This document shows positions 7,931-16,513 of a stretch of DNA of 64,000 nt, piece by piece. The stretch's first letter is position 1. Each line of letters starts with the position of its first letter. The translations under genes and the position numbers were made by a program. The notes beneath the pieces were generated by a model that was not told the DNA's origin, ran no database searches, and saw nothing but the letters and a program-made list of their open reading frames with translations. The stretch spans positions 186,001 through 250,000 of the forward strand of contig NZ_SUMC01000003.1 in NCBI RefSeq assembly GCF_005047355.1. Reading direction: 5' to 3'. Origin of the DNA: Actinacidiphila oryziradicis (lineage in GTDB: Bacteria > Actinomycetota > Actinomycetes > Streptomycetales > Streptomycetaceae).

Positions 7931-8617
7931 TCCGGCATCAGCCTGCAACTCGATGAATGTGCGTCCGTCGACGGTCCATTGGTCGGCCGGGGTCCAGCCG
8001 GTGACGGCGCCGGTACGCACCAGGGCGGCAGGCCCGAGGCGGGCCCAAGGGAACTCGCGGCCGTGACGTCCCCGGGCGTCCTGGACCCGGACGGTGAGGC
8101 GTTCGTCGACGTCGTGCGCGGCCGCCTCGGCGAGCAGGCGTCCGCCGGGGGCGACCAGTGCCCGGACCCGGGTCAGCAGGGCGTGCGGGTCGCCGCCGAT
8201 CCCTATGTTGCCGTCGACGAGCAGTGCGGTGCCCCAGCGTCCCTCGGCCGGTAGCCGGTCGAAGACCGAGCGCCTCAGCGCCGGTCCGCCCGCATCCCGG
8301 GTACGGGCGACGGCGGCCGGGCTGACGTCCACGCCGAGGGCGCTCAGTCCGTGCCTGGGGAGGGCGACGACCAGTCGGCCCGGACCGCAGCCGATGTCCA
8401 GCACGGGGCCCCGGCAGCGGTCGAGCAAGGCGGTGTCGGCCGCGTCCGGTTCGGCGCACCACCGCTCCACGTCCAGCGGCAGCAGCCATCCGTCGGATCG
8501 CCGCAGGAACAGCGGTCCGCGCCCGGTGCGCAGCGCCCGCCCGTACGGGTCGTCGACCCATGGCTCAGCGGGCTCGTCCCGCAGCTCGGTCGGCTCGGCC
8601 AGTTCGGCACTGCTCAT
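7763..8617 (-). CDS. Class I SAM-dependent methyltransferase with readthrough tail
   Basis: The N-terminal part (residues 1-225) is a class I methyltransferase: RGPVLDIGCGPGRLVVAL is motif I, ALGVDVSP motif II, and NIGIGGDPHALLTRVRALVAPGGRLLAE covers the later motifs. The segment DPYGRALRTGRGPLFLRRSDG at the start is typical of the enzymes of this glycan locus. The expected end is near WTVDGRTFIELQ at about residue 230. Here the frame runs on for about 55 Gly/Pro/Gln-rich residues that are antisense to the small membrane protein gene, so the natural stop appears lost. The start overlaps the downstream end of the DUF2064 gene by four bases. Confidence 0.8.
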   Translation of the reverse strand: MSSAELAEPTELRDEPAEPWVDDPYGRALRTGRGPLFLRRSDGWLLPLDVERWCAEPDAADTALLDRCRGPVLDIGCGPGRLVVALPRHGLSALGVDVSPAAVARTRDAGGPALRRSVFDRLPAEGRWGTALLVDGNIGIGGDPHALLTRVRALVAPGGRLLAEAAAHDVDERLTVRVQDARGRHGREFPWARLGPAALVRTGAVTGWTPADQWTVDGRTFIELQADAGSSWSVAPGEGAAAGPQEPPQGVPGHGEGGDGAEGDQQVPSVVQGQDGGVGPGPWA

Positions 8618-9471
8618 CGCGCGGCGTCCGTCAGCCCGGCACTGCCCGCGAACCGGGCCAGGGCCGCCGCGAAGTGTGAGTCCGGTGCGGCCGACGCGAC
8701 TTCGGCGGCGTCGGCCGCGGTGTCGACGTCCCGTAGTGTCTGCAGGTCACGTACCCGCAGGCCCGCGTCTGTCAGGCGGCGCCGCTGGATCTCACCCGTG
8801 CGGTCGGTGGACATCGGTACGCCCCTGATGAGCCCGGGGGCCAGCGTCGGGCCGGCCAGGCCCAGTGCCCAGAATCCGCCGTCGGCCGCGGGGCCGATCC
8901 ACGCGTCGCAGTCGTCCCATCCGCCGGGCGCCAGTGCGGGGGCAAGGAGTTCCGGGGTGACCTGCGGAGTGTCCATGCCGATCAGCAGCGCGGGCCCGTC
9001 GTGACAGCCGGCGAAGGCGGCCGCGAGCCGTTCGTCGAGTCTCCCCGCCACTTGCGGTACGACCTCGAAGCCGGGTGGCAGCCAGCGCCCGGGCGCGCCG
9101 TCCAGCACCAGCACCCTGCGCCGGGCCGGGGTCCGCAGCACCGCGTCCAGGGTGTCGGCCAGGGCCGCTTCGGCGAGGGCGGCGGCCTGCCAGGGGGCGT
9201 ACGGGGGCGTGAGCCGGGTTTTGACCCGGCCGGGAACCGGCTCCTTGGCGATGACCAGCAGGGTGACTCCGCTCGTCGCGCCGTCGGGACCGGCAGCGCG
9301 GTGGCCGATGGCGTGCTCCCCGCCAGTCGGGTCACCCGCGGCCGCGCCTTGGGCCGGCGGCGGACGTCCGGCGGAGGCGAAAGCCGAAGGGGCCGACGGC
9401 CCGGCGTGCGGGGGCGTCGCGCGGCCGACGCCGTCCGGCCTCGGGGCGGGGCGCCGGTGCGGCCGGTTCAT
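8614..9471 (-). CDS. DUF2064 / TIGR04282 family glycosyltransferase-like protein
   Basis: A 285-residue protein. After a Pro/Gly-rich leader of about 65 residues it reads TLLVIAKEPVPGRVKTRLTPPY, the nucleotide-binding signature of the TIGR04282 (DUF2064) GT-A-like family, followed by ALLIGMDTPQVTPELL with the DxP-type metal motif and IGPAADGGFWALGL. Homologues are linked to arsenosugar or other glycan synthesis; the donor here is unknown. The gene overlaps both neighbours by ATGA (8614-8617 and 9468-9471), so GT2, DUF2064 and methyltransferase form one translation unit. The long leader may not be translated if a start further in is used. Confidence 0.82.
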   Translation of the reverse strand: MNRPHRRPAPRPDGVGRATPPHAGPSAPSAFASAGRPPPAQGAAAGDPTGGEHAIGHRAAGPDGATSGVTLLVIAKEPVPGRVKTRLTPPYAPWQAAALAEAALADTLDAVLRTPARRRVLVLDGAPGRWLPPGFEVVPQVAGRLDERLAAAFAGCHDGPALLIGMDTPQVTPELLAPALAPGGWDDCDAWIGPAADGGFWALGLAGPTLAPGLIRGVPMSTDRTGEIQRRRLTDAGLRVRDLQTLRDVDTAADAAEVASAAPDSHFAAALARFAGSAGLTDAAR

Positions 9472-10232
9472 TGTGCCGCTCCGGCCGCGTCGGCGGATTG
9501 CGCCGTCGGCTGCGGCTGTTGTCCCCGCACCGGCTCGGCGAGCACTGCCCGCATGTCGCGTACCGCGTGCCAGGTGCCGCGCCAGGTGCCGGTGACCTTG
9601 GAACGGCCCATGCGTGGCGTGTAAGGCACGTCCAGCTCACGTACCCGCCAGCCCGCGTCGGCGGCCCGTACCAGCATCTGCAGCGGGTAACCGGAGCGCC
9701 GGTCCGTCAGCCCAAGGCCGAGCAGGGCCTCGCGCCGGGCGACGCGCATGGGACCGAGGTCGTGCAGCCGCAGGCCGGTACGGCGGCGGATCATGCGGGC
9801 CAGCTCCCAGTTGGCCAGCCGCGCGTGCGCCGGCCACGCCCCACGCACGGTCGGCCGCCGGCGTCCCAGCACGAGGTCGGCGCTGCCGTCCAGCACCGCC
9901 CGTGCGACGGACGGCAGCAGGCCCGGGTCCAGCGAGGCGTCGCAGTCGCAGAAGCACACCACGTTCGCCGTTGCGGCGGTCAACCCCGCGTGGCAGGCGG
10001 CGCCGAAACCCCGGCGCGGCTCGTGGACGACGTACGCGCCGAGCGATGCGGCCACCTCCGCAGAGCCGTCGGTGGAGCCGTTGTCGACCACGATGGCGCG
10101 CCAGCCGCGAGGGACGCGTTCCAGCACCCAGGGCAGGGCCGCGGCCTCGTCCAGGCACGGCAGCACGACATCGACAGGAAGATCGGGAAAGCCGACGGGA
10201 ACGTCGGCCGGAGGTGAGGAAGGCTCGATCAC
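9468..10232 (-). CDS. Family 2 glycosyltransferase
   Basis: A 254-residue cytoplasmic GT-A enzyme. VDVVLPCLDEAAALPWVLERVP starts the nucleotide-binding fold, IVVDNGSTDGS and VVHEPRRGFGAACHAGL follow, and VVCFCDCDASLDPG holds the DxD-type metal site near residue 95. LHDLGPMRVARREALLGLG and RRSGYPLQMLVRAADAGWRVRELDVPYTPR complete the polyprenyl-phosphate sugar synthase-like pattern. The start is GTG at 10230-10232; the longer open frame reads through the promoter of the regulator relic. It probably makes a lipid-linked sugar used by the GT87 protein. It is first in an operon with the DUF2064 and methyltransferase genes. Confidence 0.85.
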   Translation of the reverse strand: MIEPSSPPADVPVGFPDLPVDVVLPCLDEAAALPWVLERVPRGWRAIVVDNGSTDGSAEVAASLGAYVVHEPRRGFGAACHAGLTAATANVVCFCDCDASLDPGLLPSVARAVLDGSADLVLGRRRPTVRGAWPAHARLANWELARMIRRRTGLRLHDLGPMRVARREALLGLGLTDRRSGYPLQMLVRAADAGWRVRELDVPYTPRMGRSKVTGTWRGTWHAVRDMRAVLAEPVRGQQPQPTAQSADAAGAAQ

Positions 10233-10346
10233 CCTTGACACCTTACGAACGCGAACCGGGCATTTCGGATAGCGGACTCTTACGAAACGCGGACATTCGC
10301 AAACGCCCGTCGGTCCTGCCGCGACCCCGGTGCGAGACTCGACGCC

Positions 10347-10593
10347 GTGAGCACCACGACAGGAGAGCCCAAGGCCCGCGTCCTTGTGGTGGACGACGAC
10401 CCGACCGTTTCGGAGGTCGTCGCCACCTACCTGGACCGTGCCGGTTTCACAGTGGACCGGGCCGCCGACGGCCCCTTTGCCGTGGCCCAGGCCGCCGCGA
10501 TCCGGCCTGACCTGGTCGTGCTGGATCTGATGCTGCCCGGTTTGGACGGGTTCGAGGTGTGCCGCCGCATCCGGCAGGAACAGGGCGTTCCGG
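10347..10593 (+). pseudogene. Response regulator receiver domain, truncated
   Basis: From GTG at 10347 the frame encodes an OmpR-type receiver: VLVVDDDPTVSEVVATYL with the acidic pocket, VVLDLMLPGLDGFEVCRRIR with the phosphoacceptor Asp near residue 59, and then stops matching at QGVPVV (about residue 82). The rest of the receiver and the whole winged helix are absent. The following bases belong to a histidine kinase in another frame, so one deletion joined the two genes. The open frame nominally runs to 10802 but encodes nothing recognisable after the junction. Confidence 0.75.
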
Positions 10594-10705
10594 TGGTCCG
10601 ACGGCTGCGGCGGCATCCCGCCGGAGGAACTGCCCCGGGTCTTCGATACCGGCTGGCGCGGCCCTCCCCGTCGCGGTGTGAGGGCCGGTGCCGGCCTGCG
10701 GTGCG
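10594..10705 (+). pseudogene. Histidine kinase ATPase-domain fragment
   Basis: In the +1 frame relative to the receiver the bases read SDGCGGIPPEELPRVFD then TGWRG and AGAGL. This is the N/G1-box to G2-box part of a HATPase_c domain (DxGxGIPxxxLxxxFD, then GxGLGL), here ending at the start of the GAGLGL motif. It runs directly into the 3' end of the epimerase gene. The sensor, DHp helix and most of the ATPase domain are missing. Confidence 0.7.
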
Positions 10706-10706
10706 G

Positions 10707-11756
10707 TCAGCCCCGCAGCGCCGCCGACGCGAACTCCGCCACCCCGTCCACGAACCGGACCTCCGGTTTCCAGCCCAGATCGTCCCGGAGCCGCCGCGAT
10801 GACGCCGTGATGTGCCGGACGTCCCCCAACCGGTACTCCCCGGTCGTCACCGGTGCGTGGCCCCCGCAGGCACGCGCCAGCGCGGCGGCCAGTTCGCCGA
10901 CCGTGTGAGGCTCGCCGCTCCCCACGTTGTACGCGCGCAAGCAACCCTCGGAGACCTCGCCCGCACCCGACAGCGCCAGGACGTTCGCGGCGGCGACGTC
11001 CGTCACATGCACGAAGTCCCGCCGCTGCCCGCCGTCCTCGAACACCCGCGGTGCCTCTCCCCGCGCCAACGCCGAACGGAACAGAGACGCGACCCCCGAG
11101 TACGGGGTATCCCTGGGCATTCCGGGCCCGTAGACATTGTGATACCGCAACGACACCGCGTGCCCGCCCACCGCACGCGCCCAGGCGGCGGCCAGGTGCT
11201 CCTGGGCGAGTTTGGTGGCCGCGTACACATTGCGTGGATCGGCAGGCGCGTCCTCGTCCACCAGCCCCGGCGCCAACGGCTCGCCGCACCGCGGGCACGG
11301 CGGCTCGAAGCGGCCGGCGTCCAGTTCGGCCCCCCGGCGCGGCCCCGGCCGCACGATGCCGTGCCGCGCGCACTCGTACCGCCCCTCGCCGTACACCACC
11401 ATCGAACCGGCGAGCACCAACCGCCGCACTCCCGCCCGCGCCATGCCCGCCAGAAGCACCGCCGTACCGAGGTCATTGCACCCCACATAGTCGGGCGCAT
11501 CGGCGAAGTCCTTGCCCAGCCCAACCATGGCGGCCTGATGGCAGACCGCGTCCACATCCCTCAGGGCCTCCTCGACCGCCGCCCGGTCACGGACATCGGC
11601 CTGCCGCCATTCCATCCCCTCCGGAACGGGCGGCGCCGTACGGTGCGCAGCGGGCAGCAGCGCGTCCAGGATCCGAACGCCGTGCCCCGCCGCGGTGAGA
11701 GCGGTGACGACCTGCGAGCCGATGAAGCCCGCCCCTCCAGTGACAAGTACCAGCAT
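10707..11756 (-). CDS. NAD-dependent epimerase/dehydratase (extended SDR)
   Basis: A 349-residue extended short-chain dehydrogenase. LVTGGAGFIGSQVVTAL is the NAD-binding motif, VDAVCHQAAMVGL the fourth strand, SMVVYGEG gives the catalytic Ser and NVYAATKLAQE the Tyr-x3-Lys pair, and LRYHNVYGPGMPRDTPYSGVAS lines the sugar pocket. An inserted segment with CARHG and CPRCGEPL (residues 125-165) suggests a zinc ribbon, which is seen in this subgroup. It most likely modifies a nucleotide sugar for the GT2/GT87 pathway. The 3' end abuts the kinase fossil, and its stop may have been placed by the same deletion. Confidence 0.85.
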   Translation of the reverse strand: MLVLVTGGAGFIGSQVVTALTAAGHGVRILDALLPAAHRTAPPVPEGMEWRQADVRDRAAVEEALRDVDAVCHQAAMVGLGKDFADAPDYVGCNDLGTAVLLAGMARAGVRRLVLAGSMVVYGEGRYECARHGIVRPGPRRGAELDAGRFEPPCPRCGEPLAPGLVDEDAPADPRNVYAATKLAQEHLAAAWARAVGGHAVSLRYHNVYGPGMPRDTPYSGVASLFRSALARGEAPRVFEDGGQRRDFVHVTDVAAANVLALSGAGEVSEGCLRAYNVGSGEPHTVGELAAALARACGGHAPVTTGEYRLGDVRHITASSRRLRDDLGWKPEVRFVDGVAEFASAALRG

Positions 11757-12159
11757 GAGGCCGACATTACGGACCCGCGCCGCCTCGCAGAGTGTTCCGT
11801 GCCCGGTCGTCAGCGGTCCGTAAGGAATTCAGGCGGCACTCGGCGTATCCGCGCTCGCCGCCCGGGCCGGCAGGCCAAAGACGACAGCGTAGCCCAACAT
11901 GGTGAACACGCGTCACACGCCGCTGACGCCGCCGAGCGATCCACGACCGTCCTTGCCGGACCGGACGCCGGTACCGGCATGGCGATCACCGACCCCGCGG
12001 CCGCCGGGATGCGCCCGGACGAGTGCAATCTGTGCGGTACGCAGTGCGATCGCCGGTGGTGCTGAGAGCTCCGACCGGCACCCCGGTCTATGAATAGCAG
12101 GGTGATCGCGGCCGCCTGAATCCCGCTCAGGGCGCGGCTCTGTGCGGAGGAGACGGTTG
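11757..12159. other. Intergenic region without a supported gene
   Basis: About 400 bases between the epimerase and the second oxidoreductase. A short frame ends in DECNLCGTQCDRRWC (near 12020-12065) but has no ribosome-binding site that I trust. It presumably contains the promoters of the two diverging genes; nothing else is recognisable. Confidence 0.4.
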
Positions 12160-13575
12160 GTGGGAAGCGGCGGACGGCCTTCGGCCTCCGGTTCAGCGGG
12201 GACACCGAAGCCCCCGAAAGACGGCGAGACGCCTTCACGGCGGCGATTCCAGCAGATCGCCGCAGCCGCGGCAGCACGGATGAAGACGACGGTGGGGCGG
12301 ATCAGCGAGACGCCCCCGCCCCCGGGGCCCTTTCGGCGCGGGTTCTGGCGCAGTCCGATCCGCGGTCCGTGGCTGACGTCGGTGTTCGGCCTGGTGTTGC
12401 TGGTCGGCATCCCGGTGCTCTTCGTGACCGGCGCGCTGTCCTACGCCGCCTACAACCCCGATCTGGGCCCGCTCAACGACCAGACCCCCGACAAGGGCCT
12501 GCTGGGCTTCTACCTGTTCGACTGGCCCACCCACCCGTATTGGCTCTACCGGCTGACCCAGGGCGTTCATGTAACGCTGGGCGCGGTGCTCGTACCCGTA
12601 CTGCTGGCCAAGCTGTGGTCGGTCATCCCGAAACTCTTCGAGTGGCTGCCGGTGCGGTCGATCGCGCACGGACTTGAGCGGCTCTCCCTCCTGCTGCTCG
12701 TGGGCGGGGCCATCTTCGAGTTCGTGACCGGGATCTTCAACATCCAGCTCTTCTACATTTTCCCCGGCTCCTTCTACACCTTGCACTTCTACGGCGCCTG
12801 GGTGTTCATCGCCGCGTTCGCCGTCCATGTGAGCCTCAAGCTCGGCCGGATGACCCGAGCGCTGCGCTCCCGCAACCTGCTCGCGGAGCTGCGCACTGAC
12901 CTCGCCCACACCCGGCCCGAGCCGCCCGACCCCGACGGTCTGGTCCCGGCCTCACCGGCGGCACCGACCATGTCACGGCGCGGCGCCGTGGGCCTGGTGG
13001 GGGCGGGATCGCTGGCCCTGCTCGTGGTCACCGTCGGCCAGAGCATCGGCGGCCGCCTGCGGAGCACCGCTCTGCTCGCCCCGCACAATCGCAATCCGGG
13101 CAGCGGGCCGAACGGATTCCAGATCAACAAGACCGCCGCTTCCGTCGGCGTCACCCCGGCCCTCGTGGGCCCCGTCTGGCGGCTGGAAGTGCACGGCCGA
13201 GGACCGGCCCTGGTCTTCACCCGCGGGCAGCTGCTGGCGATGCCCCGGCACGCGGCCGCGCTGCCGATCGCCTGCGTGGAAGGCTGGTCCACCGAGGACC
13301 AGCTCTGGAGCGGCCTGCGCCTCGCCGACCTCGCCGCCCTGGCCGGCCTTCCGGACGGCGGAAGCGTCCTGGTGGAGTCGGTGCAACAGCCGGGCCCCTA
13401 CAGCTCGGTCATGCTGCGGGGCAACCAGATCCACGACCCGCGGTCCCTGCTCGCCCTCCAAGTCAACGGGGCTGACCTGTCGCTCGACCATGGCTTCCCG
13501 GCGCGCATCATGGTCCCGGCCAACCCCGGTGTGAACAACACCAAGTGGGTGCACCGGCTCACCTTCAGGACGTGA
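12160..13575 (+). CDS. Membrane molybdopterin-dependent oxidoreductase, copy 2
   Basis: A 471-residue paralogue of the 6372-7505 product, with a longer N-terminal tail (about 70 residues), a membrane module with TQGVHVTLGAVL and conserved His residues, and a sulfite-oxidase-fold domain with LPIACVEGWSTEDQLWSGLRL holding the molybdopterin Cys and DHGFPARIMVPANPGVNNTKWV at the end. The inner loop PDKGLLGFYLFDWPTHP is longer than in copy 1. The start is GTG at 12160, 7 bases after GGAGGAG. It is followed three bases later by the partner membrane protein, the same order as copy 1, so the pair was duplicated as a unit. Confidence 0.85.
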   Translation: MGSGGRPSASGSAGTPKPPKDGETPSRRRFQQIAAAAAARMKTTVGRISETPPPPGPFRRGFWRSPIRGPWLTSVFGLVLLVGIPVLFVTGALSYAAYNPDLGPLNDQTPDKGLLGFYLFDWPTHPYWLYRLTQGVHVTLGAVLVPVLLAKLWSVIPKLFEWLPVRSIAHGLERLSLLLLVGGAIFEFVTGIFNIQLFYIFPGSFYTLHFYGAWVFIAAFAVHVSLKLGRMTRALRSRNLLAELRTDLAHTRPEPPDPDGLVPASPAAPTMSRRGAVGLVGAGSLALLVVTVGQSIGGRLRSTALLAPHNRNPGSGPNGFQINKTAASVGVTPALVGPVWRLEVHGRGPALVFTRGQLLAMPRHAAALPIACVEGWSTEDQLWSGLRLADLAALAGLPDGGSVLVESVQQPGPYSSVMLRGNQIHDPRSLLALQVNGADLSLDHGFPARIMVPANPGVNNTKWVHRLTFRT

Positions 13576-13577
13576 CC

Positions 13578-14081
13578 ATGGCCCGCCTCGCCCGCTGGTA
13601 CGGCTCGAATCCCCTGCACCTGCTGGTCCTTGTCTGCTCGTTCGCGGTCACCGCGTACGCCGGCGTGCGGCTGTTCGCCACGCGGCCCCTCGAAGTGGCG
13701 ATCTGGTTCGTGGGGGCGGCGATCCTCCACGACCTGATCCTGCTGCCCCTCTACTCCCTCGCCGACCTCTCGGCGCGTTCCGTCCTGCGACATCGTGGTG
13801 ACGCCGTGCCGGCCGTTCCGTTGATCAACTACCTGCGCGTGCCGGCGTTCCTTTCCGGCGTGCTGCTGCTGGTGTGGTTCCCCCTCGCCTTCCGGCTGCC
13901 GAGCCCCTACCCGGGCGCCACCGGACTCTCCTACGACATCTATCTCGGCCGCTGGCTGATCATTACCGCTGTCCTATTCGGCGCCTTCGCGCTGGCCCTC
14001 GCGCTGAAGCTGCGCCGCATCCACCGGGCGGCCCGCGCCAACGAGGAGAAGTCCCCGCCCGGCAACGGCGGCAAGCCATGA
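13578..14081 (+). CDS. Small membrane protein paired with oxidoreductase, copy 2
   Basis: A 167-residue membrane protein with four helices (about residues 10-30, 38-60, 85-105, 128-150), paralogous to the 7505-7930 product. Shared features are the second helix (FVGAAILHDLILLPLYSLADL), the charged loop after it and the Arg-rich C-terminus. It begins with ATG three bases after the oxidoreductase stop. The GGSG-like tail and the ATGA overlap with the next fragment show that a third, methyltransferase-like gene once followed in the same operon. Confidence 0.75.
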   Translation: MARLARWYGSNPLHLLVLVCSFAVTAYAGVRLFATRPLEVAIWFVGAAILHDLILLPLYSLADLSARSVLRHRGDAVPAVPLINYLRVPAFLSGVLLLVWFPLAFRLPSPYPGATGLSYDIYLGRWLIITAVLFGAFALALALKLRRIHRAARANEEKSPPGNGGKP

Positions 14082-14419
14082 TCGTCGACGACCACACCCC
14101 GCAGAGGGCAGACTCCTACGCTGAGGCCCTGCACATCGGTCGTGGACCGCTTTGTCAGCTGGCGTGGGGGTCTCCTGCCGGGGATCGGTTGTGCGGGGCG
14201 TGGGGGATTCGGCCGTGGTTCCTCCTGCGGTCCGAGGTGGTGCTTCCCGGCGTCCGTGGTGCCGGGACCGAGTTCATGGAACCGCGCTGCCCGCCTTCGT
14301 GGCGAGGGCGCACCGACGGCGCACTCGGGCGGGCGGCGTCACAAGGAAGCGCTGATGCCGGCCGGAACTGGTCGCGTCGGGCCTCAGGGCAGAGACGGCG
14401 ACCCGCGCCGTTAGGTTGA
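14078..14419 (+). pseudogene. Methyltransferase N-terminal stub
   Basis: From an ATG overlapping the previous TGA the frame begins VDDHTPQRADSYAEALHIGRGPL. This aligns with VDDPYGRALRTGRGPLFL at the start of the 7763-8617 methyltransferase (shared D-x-Y-x-x-A-L-x-x-GRGPL). After about 28 residues the similarity stops and the remaining 85 residues look like random GC-rich translation. It is best read as the first exon-like scrap of a second methyltransferase gene removed by a deletion, not a working protein. Confidence 0.6.
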
Positions 14420-14463
14420 CGGAGGAGACGCGGGCCGCCTGTCGAAGCTGGTCGGCTGCTTGA

Positions 14464-16044
14464 TCACTTCGACTGGGAAACTCCGGCTGGTTTCGGTTTT
14501 TTCGGTGCGAGCACGCTCCCGCGAGCGGTCGGCTCCGATTGGGGCGGAGTTCCGGGTTTGAGGGTGACGGAGGTGTAGTGGTTGGCGAAGAAGTACGAGT
14601 AGGACAGGCCTTCGTCGATGTTGCCGAACTCGTTGGTCTTCATGGTCATCAGCGCGGTCGTGCGGGTGCCGTCGCTGGCGTAGGCGGTGACCTGCTGGTT
14701 GGGCGTCAACCCGTCGGCACCGATGGTGACTTCGTCGATGCCCGGGAGCGCCCGGATCAGGGCCGTGCCCCGGCCCGAGCTACCGAGGATGCGCAGGGCG
14801 AAGTGCTGCGTGCGCATGTCCAGACCTTGCCGGCTAAGGTTGGATGTGCTGGTGGCCGGAGTGCTGCGCGCCACGTACACCAGCGCCATCGGCGATTGGC
14901 CGATGTGAAGGGTCTTGATCACCGAGTTCGTGTGCGTGTCGATGACGTCGACCGCGTCGGAGTTCTGCAGGGCGACGTAGATCCTGGTGTTGTCGGGGCT
15001 CGGCCAGATGCCGTGGGGACCATAGCCGTTGTTGTGGATGGTCTTCACCAGCGTGGGCGGCGTCCCGTTGTGCGACCGGCGGTACACCAGGGTCTCGTTG
15101 AGGCCGCCCACGGTCTGGTAGGCGTAGTCGACGCCGCCGACCGTGACGAAGTTGGGGTGGTTGGTGCGCGGCCCGGTGGACAGCACCGCTTCCACGCGGC
15201 TGGTGTTTGTGTTGACGACAGCGGTGGTCCGGCCGTTCTCGGGCATGCCGAGCCAGACATCCCGGCCGTCGGGTGAGATGGCCTCGTCGGAGGACCCGCC
15301 AGCCTCGGCGGGGATCGGCACGCGCCTGATGATGCGGCGGGAGGCCACATCGATCACGTCGAGCACCTGGGTGCGCAGGTGGTTGACGTAGGCGAGTTTG
15401 CCGTCGGGGCTGAAGACCACCTTCGACGGCGCGTCCTCGGTGTGGATCCGGTCGACCTCCTTGCCGGCCCGCCAGTCGATCACCGAGACGTAGTCCTGGC
15501 CGCGCACCGCCACCCAAATCCGGGTGCCGTCGGGCGAGAAGAATCCCTCGTGCGGCGCCCGGCCGACGTAGACGGTACGGACCACCTTGTTGGTTGCGGT
15601 GTCGATGACGTGGACGGCGTTGGTGGTCACGTCGATCACGTTGAGCCACTTTCCGTCCCGGGAGAAGCCTAGGCCGTGTACGTCGATCTGCCCGTCGTAC
15701 ATCGCCCCCAGCACGTCCGCGCTGGGACTCAGCCGCGGCTTGCCGAAGGGTATGGTGCCCAGCACCGTGTTCGTCGCCGGATTGATGACACTCACCGTGT
15801 TGGAGGCCTGGTCGGCGGTGTACACCCGGTCGTTCCCCGATATCGGCTGCGCCCCCGGCAGCGCCGGGGCTGGGATCAGCGTGCCATGCGGTGAGGAGCT
15901 GGCGTTCAACCCCACCGCGGCTCTCGGCACCGGACCCGGGTGGGAGGTCATGGATTCGTGCGTCCCGGTCGTCGCGCACCCCGCGATCGACGCGTACACG
16001 ACCGCCGCCACGAACGCGCCGGCTGAGCTGGACTTTGCATGCAT
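14464..16044 (-). CDS. Secreted YncE-like beta-propeller lipoprotein
   Basis: A 526-residue protein. The N-terminus has a signal peptide with a lipobox-like SIAGC (Cys about residue 23) and then a low-complexity linker. Residues 70-400 form repeated propeller blades of the YVTN/YncE kind: VINPATNTVLGTIP, VIDTATNKVVRTVYVG, FSPDGTRIWVA, FSPDGKLAYV, and VIDTHTNSVIKTLHIG. The C-terminal part (400-500) is not recognised. Such proteins bind ligands or DNA at the cell surface but no enzyme activity is predicted. The start is ATG at 16042-16044, with AAGGAG five bases upstream. It stands alone, convergent to the methyltransferase stub. Confidence 0.8.
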   Translation of the reverse strand: MHAKSSSAGAFVAAVVYASIAGCATTGTHESMTSHPGPVPRAAVGLNASSSPHGTLIPAPALPGAQPISGNDRVYTADQASNTVSVINPATNTVLGTIPFGKPRLSPSADVLGAMYDGQIDVHGLGFSRDGKWLNVIDVTTNAVHVIDTATNKVVRTVYVGRAPHEGFFSPDGTRIWVAVRGQDYVSVIDWRAGKEVDRIHTEDAPSKVVFSPDGKLAYVNHLRTQVLDVIDVASRRIIRRVPIPAEAGGSSDEAISPDGRDVWLGMPENGRTTAVVNTNTSRVEAVLSTGPRTNHPNFVTVGGVDYAYQTVGGLNETLVYRRSHNGTPPTLVKTIHNNGYGPHGIWPSPDNTRIYVALQNSDAVDVIDTHTNSVIKTLHIGQSPMALVYVARSTPATSTSNLSRQGLDMRTQHFALRILGSSGRGTALIRALPGIDEVTIGADGLTPNQQVTAYASDGTRTTALMTMKTNEFGNIDEGLSYSYFFANHYTSVTLKPGTPPQSEPTARGSVLAPKKPKPAGVSQSK

Positions 16045-16445
16045 GCTCGCTCCTTGTGGTCACGTCGCGGCCGCAGACGACCGCGTCGAGAGCTGCCTCC
16101 TGCGCTTGGCGGCTACGCCGCGCGGCGTAAGAGGTTGCGACAGGGACAAGGCGCTGCGTTTATCAAAGGCCGCTGGCGAGAGCAGCGCCTGTCCTTCGCG
16201 GTGCTGAGGCCACCTCCTGCGACTGCAGGCACGCATTCTTGAAGGCGTGATCGATGACGCCTGGCGTCGGTCGCCTGAGTCATCGTCGAACATTAAGGAA
16301 TCTAACGGACACTTTCGGCATGTTCACCTTGGCCGGAGGGTTTCACTCGGATGGCCGTCTGTCGGCGAACGGCGGGACAAGGAGTAAGCCTGGATCCAAC
16401 GCGTGACGGTTGGTTGGGAGGGCACCCGGACGCGGAGAGGCGTTG
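16045..16445. other. Intergenic region upstream of the propeller gene
   Basis: About 400 bases holding the presumed promoter of the propeller gene. An AT-rich stretch, CATTAAGGAATCTAACGGACACTTT (16293-16317), could contain promoter elements. No reading frame here resembles a protein family, and no terminator hairpin of note was seen. Confidence 0.35.
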
Positions 16446-16513
16446 TCAAGTTGGCTGGGGTGTGGCTGGTTGAGGGTGTGTCGGGGGGTGGTGGGGTCGG
16501 TGTCGGTCTTGGG

